DNA from: Pseudonocardia terrae
GTDB taxonomy: Bacteria > Actinomycetota > Actinomycetes > Mycobacteriales > Pseudonocardiaceae
Assembly (NCBI RefSeq): GCF_021343995.1
Contig: NZ_JAJTTE010000011.1
Coordinates: forward strand, 87,032-151,031
Direction of reading: 5' to 3'
DNA length: 64,000 nucleotides
How positions within the stretch are numbered: position 1 is the stretch's first letter; each line of letters starts with the position of its first letter. Below the pieces are notes generated by a model. That model was not told the DNA's origin and ran no database searches. It was given only the letters and a program-made list of their open reading frames with translations. This document shows, one piece after another, positions 18,290 through 24,823 of this stretch. The translations under genes were made by a program, and so were the position numbers.

Positions 18290-18979
18290 TCAGGCCGCGC
18301 GTGCGAGCTTGAGCAGGAACTCGATCTGACCAGTCGGATCGACCTTCACGAAGTCGCCGATGCTCGGCGGGGTCACGCCGAAGTCGGCGAAGGTCACCGG
18401 GACGGAGCCGGAGACGTCGATCCCGGTGCCGTTGCGCACGGCGGTCATCGGGAAGGTCACCGGACGGGTCACGTCGCGTACGGTCAGCTCACCGGTGGCG
18501 TTTGCCGTCGCGCGGTCGCCGCCGGTGAAGCCCGCGCCGAGGTCCAGCGGATCGGTGAGCCGGAAGGTGGCGGTCGGGTACTCCGCGACGTTCATGATGT
18601 TCCCGGTGAACTGGTCGTCGCGGCGGTCCTGGTCGCTCTTCACGGAGGCGAGCTGCACGGTGACGTCACCGGCGGTCACCTGCGACCCGCTCACCGTCGC
18701 CGAGCCCGAGACGTCCTGGGTCCGGCCCACGGCGTCGATGCTCTGCCCGCCCAGGATCTCGTGCACCCGGTAGCCGGACTCGGAGCCGCTGGACACGGTG
18801 TAGTCGCCGCCCAGCTCGCCGGTCGCCGCGGTCTGGTCGGTAGCGACGGCGAGCGGCGCCGCGGCGTCGCCCTCGATCACCTTGGCGTAGAACAGCGGGC
18901 CGCCGACCGCCGACACCACCACCAGCACGACCGCGCCGAGCAGGTAGCGCTTCCAGTACGTCCGCAGCTTCACGGGCAC
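18290..18979 (-). CDS. Membrane-anchored YceI family lipid-binding protein
   Basis: A 229-residue protein with one N-terminal membrane anchor (YLLGAVVLVVVSAVGGPLFY, about 12-31) and an outward YceI beta-barrel (about 50-225) that binds isoprenoid or other amphiphilic chains. YceI landmarks are VSGSATVSGSQVTAGDVTVQ, DDQFTGNIMNVAEYPTATF and DFGVTPPSIGDFVKVDP. The first frame start is GTG at 18979, and GTG at 18973 is nearly as good. It reads against the SRPBCC operon. Its physiological ligand is unknown. Confidence 0.85.
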   Translation of the reverse strand: MPVKLRTYWKRYLLGAVVLVVVSAVGGPLFYAKVIEGDAAAPLAVATDQTAATGELGGDYTVSSGSESGYRVHEILGGQSIDAVGRTQDVSGSATVSGSQVTAGDVTVQLASVKSDQDRRDDQFTGNIMNVAEYPTATFRLTDPLDLGAGFTGGDRATANATGELTVRDVTRPVTFPMTAVRNGTGIDVSGSVPVTFADFGVTPPSIGDFVKVDPTGQIEFLLKLARAA

Positions 18980-19113
18980 CCCCGGATCTCTCGTCCAACT
19001 CGCAGTTGAAGCTTCAACGAGCGACCGTAGCCAGGGTTGCTGAGAGCCGGCTGAACGTTCAACGAAGCGGAGACCGTCGTGGATGCCCCGTCCCGTGAAG
19101 CATGCCGGCCCTC

Positions 19114-19199
19114 GTGAGTCGGGGAGCTCCGGGAGCGCGAGTCGGGAGTTCCGGTGGCGCGAGTCGGGAGTTCTGGTGGTGCGAGTCGGGAGGCGGCCG
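19114..19199. repeat. Second 22-bp-period GCGAGTCG repeat array
   Basis: Four units starting at 19114 (GTGAGTCG), 19137, 19159 and 19181, spaced 23, 22 and 22 bases, most reading GCGAGTCGGGAGTTCCGG. Core and period match 15421-15479. It lies just before the tRNA promoter. Confidence 0.65.
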
Positions 19200-19245
19200 T
19201 GGGCGGCGCGTCGCCGCTGGTGCGGGCCGCTAGCCTGTCGCGCGA

Positions 19246-19320
19246 GGGGCAGTAGCTCAGTTGGTCAGAGCAGCGGACTCATAATCCGTCAGGTCGTCGG
19301 TTCGAGCCCGACCTGCCCCA
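19246..19320 (+). tRNA. tRNA with anticodon CAT (Met, or Ile2)
   Basis: A complete cloverleaf: acceptor GGGGCAG/CTGCCCC with discriminator A, D-arm GCTC-GAGC, anticodon stem GCGGA/TCCGT enclosing CTCATAA, and T-arm GTCGG-TTCGAGC-CCGAC. CCA is not encoded. CAT is read by elongator Met, or by Ile2 after lysidine modification of the C; I cannot separate these by eye. A TAGCCT box at 19231-19236 fits its promoter. The half from just after the anticodon to the 3' end is duplicated at 52958-52994, marking it as the integration site of an island. Confidence 0.95.
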
Positions 19321-19386
19321 CTCCCTGACCAGCGGTTTCGTGAGTAGCTTCGGTGGACCCAGGGTCCGCGTGACACGAGTCGTGAC
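19284..19386. repeat. Left attachment site (attL) of the island
   Basis: Bases 19284-19323 (tRNA 3' part plus CTC) are identical to 52958-52997. Beyond that 40-base core, 19324-19386 stays clearly similar to 52998-53059, including the shared word GACCCAGGGTCCG and the shared end CGAGTCGTGAC. A core running from the anticodon loop to the 3' end of a tRNA is the classic target of tyrosine integrases. Confidence 0.85.
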
Positions 19387-19410
19387 GCGAACCGGGCTAC
19401 CGTTCGCGCC

Positions 19411-19670
19411 ATGGCGACCTCCTCGGGCAGGCGCGAGCGCCTCCGAGGCAGCATCGGCCAGCTGCCGAGCGGCGTTTTTCGGGTGCGTGTCATCGTCGAT
19501 GCAGCCTGGTTTCCGGTCTTCCGGAGCGTTCGTCTGGGTGGCGATGACGACGGGTGCGCGCCGCGGCGGGCTGTGCGCCCTGCGGTGGCGCCACGTCGAC
19601 CCGGCCAGCGGTCTGCTGGTCGGCGAGCGCAGCATCGCCCACATGACACGAAGCGAGCGAACCTCTCACG
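19411..19670 (+). pseudogene. Tyrosine recombinase (integrase) remnant
   Basis: An ATG at 19411, seven bases after a TACCGT box (19398-19403), opens an integrase-like N-terminus (RGSIGQLPSGVFRVRVIVDA). Within 40 codons the match moves to another frame, where the catalytic Arg I box is clear (MTTGARRGGLCALRW) and continues as HVDPASGLLVGERSIAHM. The central core-binding domain and the C-terminal His-Arg-Tyr part are missing, so the gene is dead. It lies about 90 bases inside attL, the usual place of an island integrase. The stretch 19671-19843 has no recognisable gene; a weak frame there (VKATVAGDTEGAAAWDRYRQ) may be another remnant. Confidence 0.7.
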
Positions 19671-19843
19671 ACAGGTCGCGTTCCTGGGTGTCACGTTCAG
19701 CGTTCAGAGGTCGGTCACCCTGCTGCATACCGCCTTCAAGGCTGAACAGGTGAAGGCCACGGTGGCCGGTGACACGGAGGGCGCCGCGGCGTGGGACCGC
19801 TACCGGCAGCCATGGAGGACGCGATGTGGGCCGCGACGACGCT

Positions 19844-20563
19844 TCAGGGTTGCGGTCGAGGGCTTTCGCCCCGGATCGGGAGCCAGTAGAAGACGTTGAA
19901 GGCGACGATCAGGACCACGCCCAAGGCCGGGATCAGAGCCCCGAGCAATGTGGCGACGGTGAGCCAGACGAGGGCGAGCAGGAAGCGGCTGCCGATAGCG
20001 GTCATTGCCTCTGAATCGGTCGCCTCGCGGACGAGTCGGTGCCGGCGCGCGTATCTCCACAGTGCGTTGAACATCAGCGCGGTCACCGCAAAGGCTACGC
20101 CGTAGAAGACCACTGCGGTTCGTTGTTCGTATGTGCTGCGCAGTGCTTCGGCGAGGACGGACGTTGCGAACGGCAGAAACGCCACAACCATCAAGAGCAG
20201 TGTGTTGAGGAGCAGTACGATCCGGTCGGCAGTTCGGATGTGGTCGAACATGACGTGGTGGTTGGCCCAGACCTGTCCGATGAACAGGAAGGTGACCGCA
20301 TAGGCGAGATAGGACGGCCAGAGCGCGAGGAGCCCGTGCAGTAAGTTCTGATCTCCGCTGGGCGGCCGGATCTCCAACACGAGCAGGGTGACGGTGATGG
20401 CGAAGACGCCGTCGCTGAGCGCGACGAGCCGTACCGTTTCACGATGCGCCGCTGCCGGGTCCGCGTTCGTCCTGCCTCCGAAGGCACGGAGAGTTGCGAG
20501 TGGCGGCCGCAACCATCTGGTCATCGCCGAGTTCCCGTGCGAGCGTGGGGCACCTGTTGTCAT
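19844..20563 (-). CDS. TMEM175 (DUF1211) family potassium-channel-like membrane protein
   Basis: A 239-residue membrane protein with six likely helices. The family signature in helix 1 is RLVALSDGVFAITVTLLVLE, matching the RxxxFSDG pattern of TMEM175 channels with Leu for Phe. Bacterial members have one six-helix repeat, assemble as tetramers and conduct potassium. The ATG at 20563 has AAGGAG four bases upstream. It is the last gene of a five-gene operon, 14 bases after the MOSC-reductase stop. Its place with redox and hydrolase genes is unusual. The ion selectivity is inferred from the family. Confidence 0.85.
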   Translation of the reverse strand: MTTGAPRSHGNSAMTRWLRPPLATLRAFGGRTNADPAAAHRETVRLVALSDGVFAITVTLLVLEIRPPSGDQNLLHGLLALWPSYLAYAVTFLFIGQVWANHHVMFDHIRTADRIVLLLNTLLLMVVAFLPFATSVLAEALRSTYEQRTAVVFYGVAFAVTALMFNALWRYARRHRLVREATDSEAMTAIGSRFLLALVWLTVATLLGALIPALGVVLIVAFNVFYWLPIRGESPRPQP

Positions 20564-20577
20564 CGTGCTCCTTGGTC

Positions 20578-22368
20578 CTACATGTCCAGGACGACGTCGG
20601 TGTCGGGCTGGGCGCAGCAGATGAGCACCTGCCCGCCGTCCGGCGGATCGAGCGGGTCCGGGGAGTAGGAGACCTCGCCCGAGAGCACTGTGGTGATGCA
20701 GGTGTGGCAGACACCCGACCGGCAGCTCCAGCGGGTGGGGACGTCGCAGGCGTCCGCGAGCTCGAGCACGTTGCGCAGGCTGGTGGGGAAATGCGCGGAG
20801 AGACCGCTGCGGGCAAAAGTCACCAGTGGCCCGGTTCCTGGTGCACCGGAGGGCGGGTGGGGTGATCGGTGGGGTTGCCCGATCAGGCCGGGGTTGAGCG
20901 ACGGCACGGCGCCGAACAGCTCGGTGTGGATGTCGCGGGGGTCCATGCCGAGCGCGGTGAGTGCGCGCTGCATGTCGGCCATGAAAGCGGACGGCCCGCA
21001 GACGTAGGCGTTCGCGGCGGCAGGAAGGGCGAGCGCGACCAGCTCGTCGTAGCTGAGTCGCCCCCTGTGGGCCTTGTGCTGTCGGCTTTCCTCGACCGTG
21101 GCAGCGCTGTAGAACACGTGTTCATGGGCGTGCGGCAACGACGCGAGCAGGCCGTGCGCCTCATCGGCCAAGGGATCCTCGCCCGGTCGTCGGGCGCCGT
21201 GGAGCCACCAGACCTCCCGTGCGCTGTGCCGAGTGGCGAGCTCGTGCAGCATCGACAGCACCGGCGTCAGGCCGATGCCGGCAGAGATCAGAAGAACAGG
21301 TCCGGTGCCGTCGGCGAGAAGGAAATCTCCGCGGGGCGCGGCCACCTCGAGGAGGGTTCCCGGCTGGAGCGTCGTCGTCAGGAAGGCGCTGGCGATGCCG
21401 TGGGGCTCGTGTTTGACGCTGATCCGGTAGGTACCGCCGTCGGGTGCGGAGGACAATGAGTAGCTGCGTACCGGGGCGGGTTGCCCGGCCGCCGGGATCC
21501 GCAGCGTCAGGTACTGGCCGGCTCGCGTGGGGGGAAGGCGACTGCCGTCCGTCGCGGCTAGGTGAATGGAGGAGACCGTGGTGGTCTCGCGGCGTACGGC
21601 CGCAACACGCATGCTTCGGAACCCGGCCCAGGCCGGCTCGGCGGCGACGGACTCGAGGTGTGCGCCGGCGCCGTCGGTGTCGGCGGTGAGCAGGTCGCGG
21701 AAGGAGTCCCGCCAGCCGGGGCTGAGGGCGGGAAGTTGCGCTGCGAGGTGGAGCTTCGCCGGGTCCCGCCCGGGAAGGTAGAGCAGCGCGTCGGTGTCGG
21801 CGATGCTCAGCGCGCCGGGGCCGGTGCGGGTCTTGATGATGCGGTCGCCGGCCTGGATAAGCCCCTCGGTGAGGACGCGCATGTAGAAGCCGGGGCGGTG
21901 GTGGCTGACGAGCAGTGCGGGGAGCCGGGGCTCGTCGAGACGCATGCCGACGCGATAGCAGGTGACCCGCGGCTGAGTGACCTCGAACTCGGCCTCGCCG
22001 ATGCGGTAGCGGTCGCCGACGCAGACTACGTCGTCGGGCAGGCCGTCGACGGTGAGGTTCTCCCCGAACTGGCCGAAACCGAAGTCGTCGCGTCCGAGAT
22101 GGCGCTGCCAGTGTGTGTAGGACTGGATCTGGTAGACGAGCACGGCGCGCTGCTCGCCGCCGTGACCGGCCAGGTCGCCCTGCCCATCGCCGTCGATGTT
22201 GAGCCGGCGAGCCATGACCGGGCCGTGTACCGGTTCCTTCCAGATCCCGGTGTGCACGGTCCTGCCCTGCCACGCGACGTCCTTCGGCATGCCGACGTTC
22301 ACCGAGAGGACGCGGGGAACCTGTGAAACCCGTGCCGGAGGTGTGGTCGTCCTACTGTGGCCGATCAT
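20578..22368 (-). CDS. MOSC domain fused to ferredoxin-type FAD/2Fe-2S oxidoreductase
   Basis: A 596-residue fusion. Residues about 15-190 are a MOSC domain (HGGEQRAVLVYQIQSYTHWQ; TVDGLPDDVVCVGDRYRIG; VTCYRVGMRLDEPRLPALL) with a YiiM-like 3-alpha segment to about 235. An FAD domain (VRSYSLSSAPDGGTYRISVK) and NAD domain (VLLISAGIGLTPVLSML) follow to about 480. The C-terminus is a plant-type 2Fe-2S domain with C-x4-C-x2-C (CRSGVCHTC) and a later Cys. YiiM-like proteins reduce N-hydroxylated compounds with a molybdenum-sulfur centre, so electrons could flow NADH-FAD-FeS-MOSC in one chain. The start overlaps the DUF427 stop (ATGA). The substrate is unknown. Confidence 0.88.
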   Translation of the reverse strand: MIGHSRTTTPPARVSQVPRVLSVNVGMPKDVAWQGRTVHTGIWKEPVHGPVMARRLNIDGDGQGDLAGHGGEQRAVLVYQIQSYTHWQRHLGRDDFGFGQFGENLTVDGLPDDVVCVGDRYRIGEAEFEVTQPRVTCYRVGMRLDEPRLPALLVSHHRPGFYMRVLTEGLIQAGDRIIKTRTGPGALSIADTDALLYLPGRDPAKLHLAAQLPALSPGWRDSFRDLLTADTDGAGAHLESVAAEPAWAGFRSMRVAAVRRETTTVSSIHLAATDGSRLPPTRAGQYLTLRIPAAGQPAPVRSYSLSSAPDGGTYRISVKHEPHGIASAFLTTTLQPGTLLEVAAPRGDFLLADGTGPVLLISAGIGLTPVLSMLHELATRHSAREVWWLHGARRPGEDPLADEAHGLLASLPHAHEHVFYSAATVEESRQHKAHRGRLSYDELVALALPAAANAYVCGPSAFMADMQRALTALGMDPRDIHTELFGAVPSLNPGLIGQPHRSPHPPSGAPGTGPLVTFARSGLSAHFPTSLRNVLELADACDVPTRWSCRSGVCHTCITTVLSGEVSYSPDPLDPPDGGQVLICCAQPDTDVVLDM

Positions 22369-23234
22369 GTGTCTTTGCCGGGAGCGAGTTCGTCGGGGGT
22401 GAGGTCCCGGTCGATGCCGTGCGCGACGACGGATTGGCCGGGTTCCGGCCGTAGCCGGGTGCCGTCGATGTGCACCTCGGCCTTGTCCGGCTCGAACGAG
22501 ATCAACCCGCTGACGCGCCGGACCTCGGTCCAGGCGTTCTCGTAGGACCAGGCGGCGCGACGAGCACTGCCGATGTCGTAGTAGCTGCAGAGCCCCTTGT
22601 AGGGGCAGAAGGTCTGGCCTTCCACCGGGGTCAGGGCGGACTCGTCGGTGTCCTCGCGCGGGACGTACCAGCGCGGGGCGAAGCCGGACTCGTACAGCGC
22701 CAGCGGCCGGCTGGTATCGGCGACGACCTGGCCCGCGTGGTGCACGGTGAGATGGCGGCTGGTCCGGCGGATGTCGATACGGTGGTAGCTGTCCGCAGCG
22801 TGGCCCACGATCCGCTCGTCCTCCTCGTAGAAGGCGTCCATGGCCCGCCAGGCGAACGCCACGCGGGCCTTGAGCTCGCCGGCGTGATCGGGCAGTTCGA
22901 CGTGTTGGTAGGCCGCGCGTTGCTTGTCGCCGGTGCCGGCGCGCACGGTGTACCAGGTCGTCAGCCCGAGGTCGCGGTGCCGGGTCGTGTGCTCGCCGGA
23001 GAGCAGGACGCCGTCGGCGATGGCGCCGGGCGGGAAGTAGGCCACCGGGTAGCGACCGGGCTCGTGCAGCAGCACGACGTCGTCGCTGTCGGCGATCCAC
23101 TCGCCGCCGAAGCGGACCCGCATCCGGCGGCGTAGCGGCTCGGCGTAGAGCAGGCGTCCGGGTAGCGGGTCGGGGACGAGGAAGCGTCCGACCGCGCCGA
23201 CGGCGAGTGGTCCTTGCTGCCAGGACAGGCCCAT
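22365..23234 (-). CDS. Double DUF427 domain protein
   Basis: A 289-residue soluble protein with two copies of the DUF427 fold. The first is about 25-125 (RVRFGGEWIADSDDVVLLHE; PVAYFPPGAIADGVLL). The second is about 160-270 (VHHAGQVVADTSRPLALYE; YVPREDTDESALTPVEGQT; CPYKGLCSYYDIG). DUF427 proteins are small beta-barrels of unknown activity that are common in actinobacteria. It lies 45 bases after the SDR gene and overlaps the MOSC-reductase start by four bases, so it is made with that enzyme. The context suggests a redox or detoxification step, but no function can be assigned. Confidence 0.83.
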   Translation of the reverse strand: MGLSWQQGPLAVGAVGRFLVPDPLPGRLLYAEPLRRRMRVRFGGEWIADSDDVVLLHEPGRYPVAYFPPGAIADGVLLSGEHTTRHRDLGLTTWYTVRAGTGDKQRAAYQHVELPDHAGELKARVAFAWRAMDAFYEEDERIVGHAADSYHRIDIRRTSRHLTVHHAGQVVADTSRPLALYESGFAPRWYVPREDTDESALTPVEGQTFCPYKGLCSYYDIGSARRAAWSYENAWTEVRRVSGLISFEPDKAEVHIDGTRLRPEPGQSVVAHGIDRDLTPDELAPGKDT

Positions 23235-23279
23235 CGTCTCCAGTCCTCCGATGCATTCGAGGGGTGGTCGTTCCGAGCT

Positions 23280-23999
23280 TCAGGTGAGGGGTTCGCCGCC
23301 GTCGATGTGCAGGGTCTGCCCGGTGAGGAACGTGCTTGTCATCGCGAACAGGACTGCATCGGCGACGTCGCCTGCGGTGCCGATGCGCCGGACCGGATTG
23401 CGGGCGCTCCTCTCGGCCGAGTAGCCCGCCTCGGCGTCGTCAGCGACGACATCCCGTGCGCCGGTGTCGACCACGCCGGGGGAGATGGCGTTGACCCGGA
23501 CGGGCGCCAGCTCCAGTGCCAGTGAACGGGTCAGGACGTCGACGGCGCCATTGGTGATGGCGACCCCGAGCGCGCCGACCGCGATCTTCACTGCGGCCAC
23601 GCCGGAGAAGAGGACGAACGATCCGGCCTCGTTCATCCTGGGCGCCAGATGCCTGGCCATCAGGAGCGGGCCGATCACCTCGGTGTCGAAGGACAGCCGC
23701 ATCGCGCTTCGCTCCAACTGCTGCAGGCGGCCCCGGGCCGGCGCGGATGCGGTGACCACGACGTGGTCGACCTGGCCGAGCCGTTCGCCGAGGGCGCGGA
23801 TGGAGTCGTCGTCGGTCAGGTCGACGGTCTCGGTGCAGATGGCGGGCTCGCCGAGGTAGGCGGCAGCCAAGGCGTGCTTGTCACGATCGGCGACGATGAC
23901 CTTCGCCCCGGCGTCGCGGGCGGTCAGCGTCGCCGCGCGGGCGATGCCGCTGCCCCGGCCGATCACCAGGACGGCCTGACTGTGCAGCAGCCCGGTCAC
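23280..23999 (-). CDS. SDR family protein lacking the canonical Tyr-Lys pair
   Basis: A 239-residue Rossmann protein of the short-chain dehydrogenase family. The cofactor loop is intact in spacing (VLVIGRGSGIARAATL), and the family end VNAISPGVVDT and LTGQTLHIDGGE are clear. At the active site, however, the YxxxK motif expected before TRSLALEL is replaced: Tyr aligns with Val and Lys with Asn (LGVAITNGAVDVLTRSLA). Ser survives in LFSGVAA. Divergent SDRs of this kind are known, and some are probably not classical dehydrogenases. The GTG at 23999 overlaps the hydrolase stop (GTGA), which fixes the start and shows coupling. Confidence 0.82.
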   Translation of the reverse strand: MTGLLHSQAVLVIGRGSGIARAATLTARDAGAKVIVADRDKHALAAAYLGEPAICTETVDLTDDDSIRALGERLGQVDHVVVTASAPARGRLQQLERSAMRLSFDTEVIGPLLMARHLAPRMNEAGSFVLFSGVAAVKIAVGALGVAITNGAVDVLTRSLALELAPVRVNAISPGVVDTGARDVVADDAEAGYSAERSARNPVRRIGTAGDVADAVLFAMTSTFLTGQTLHIDGGEPLT

Positions 24000-24646
24000 G
24001 ACAGTGTTCGGGCCAGGAAGCCACGGATGAGGCTCGCGGCGGGATCCAGGTGGCTTTCCAGCAGGAAGTGCCCCCCGTCCAAGAGGTGGATCTCGGCGCT
24101 GGGGGCGTCTTGTGCGAACGCCAACGCGCCTTCCTGCCGGAAGATCTCGTCGTTGGGCCCCCAGACCGCCAGCACGGGTACACCCATGTCCCGCCAGGCG
24201 CGCAGCTTCGGGTACAGCGGCAGGTTGCTGGCATAGTCGGCGAACAGCGCCAACTGCACGAGATCGTTGCCCGGCCGGGACACCTGGGCGAAGTCGTGCT
24301 CCCAGGCGTCCGGCCGCCAACCCACCGGCGCCCCGTAGTCCTGCACGTAGAGGGCGTACCGGTCGACCGCCAGTTCACTCAGCAGGTCCGCCGTGAGCCC
24401 GGCCAGGGCGTCGAAGGTGTAGGTGAAGTCGTCGACAGACGGCGCGTCCGACAGGCCGAATCCCAGGTGGTCGGGCGCAATGACGCGGTACCGATCCGCC
24501 AGCAGCTGGATCAGGTGCCGGAACATGAACGAGCTGGCAGGGAAGCCGTGCAGCAGCACGACGGCCGGAGCCTCGAGCGGGCCCGCGTCCCGGTAGAACA
24601 AGCGTTGGCCGTCCACGGTGGCATGACGGTGGTGGACCCGTGCCAT
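23996..24646 (-). CDS. Alpha/beta hydrolase with shortened cap region
   Basis: A 216-residue member of the epoxide-hydrolase/haloalkane-dehalogenase-like group. Visible are the oxyanion strand VVLLHGFPASSFMFRHL, DHLGFGLSDAP, the nucleophile elbow VQDYGAPVGW, the acid in VWGPNDEIF and the His in LDGGHFLLESH. Relatives are near 290 aa. Here about 75 residues between the nucleophile elbow and RPGNDLVQLALFADYASN are gone, which removes most of the cap. The deletion keeps the frame, and the downstream coupling is intact. The ATG at 24646 has GGAGG upstream. It is the first gene of the five-gene operon, divergent from the LAL regulator. Whether it is still active is doubtful. Confidence 0.8.
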   Translation of the reverse strand: MARVHHRHATVDGQRLFYRDAGPLEAPAVVLLHGFPASSFMFRHLIQLLADRYRVIAPDHLGFGLSDAPSVDDFTYTFDALAGLTADLLSELAVDRYALYVQDYGAPVGWRPDAWEHDFAQVSRPGNDLVQLALFADYASNLPLYPKLRAWRDMGVPVLAVWGPNDEIFRQEGALAFAQDAPSAEIHLLDGGHFLLESHLDPAASLIRGFLARTLS

Positions 24647-24823
24647 CTCTGCCTCCTCCGAACTCGCCGCCCGGGCGAGAGCAGCTCTGGAAAGCCGTTC
24701 CACTGGATAGCTGCCAGCCGCGGGCCCGAGGTGAAGCCTGCCTCGGCCGGCGGGCCGGCCGAATCCCCTGGTGAGTAGCCACGACGGGTAGTTCGTCACC
24801 GCCCAGCGCGATAGCGTGAGTCG

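Noticed and set aside
23256..24320. Longer start for the SDR within the hydrolase gene
   Set aside because: The long frame is Arg-rich before VTGLLHSQ; the GTGA overlap at 23996-23999 gives a natural start.
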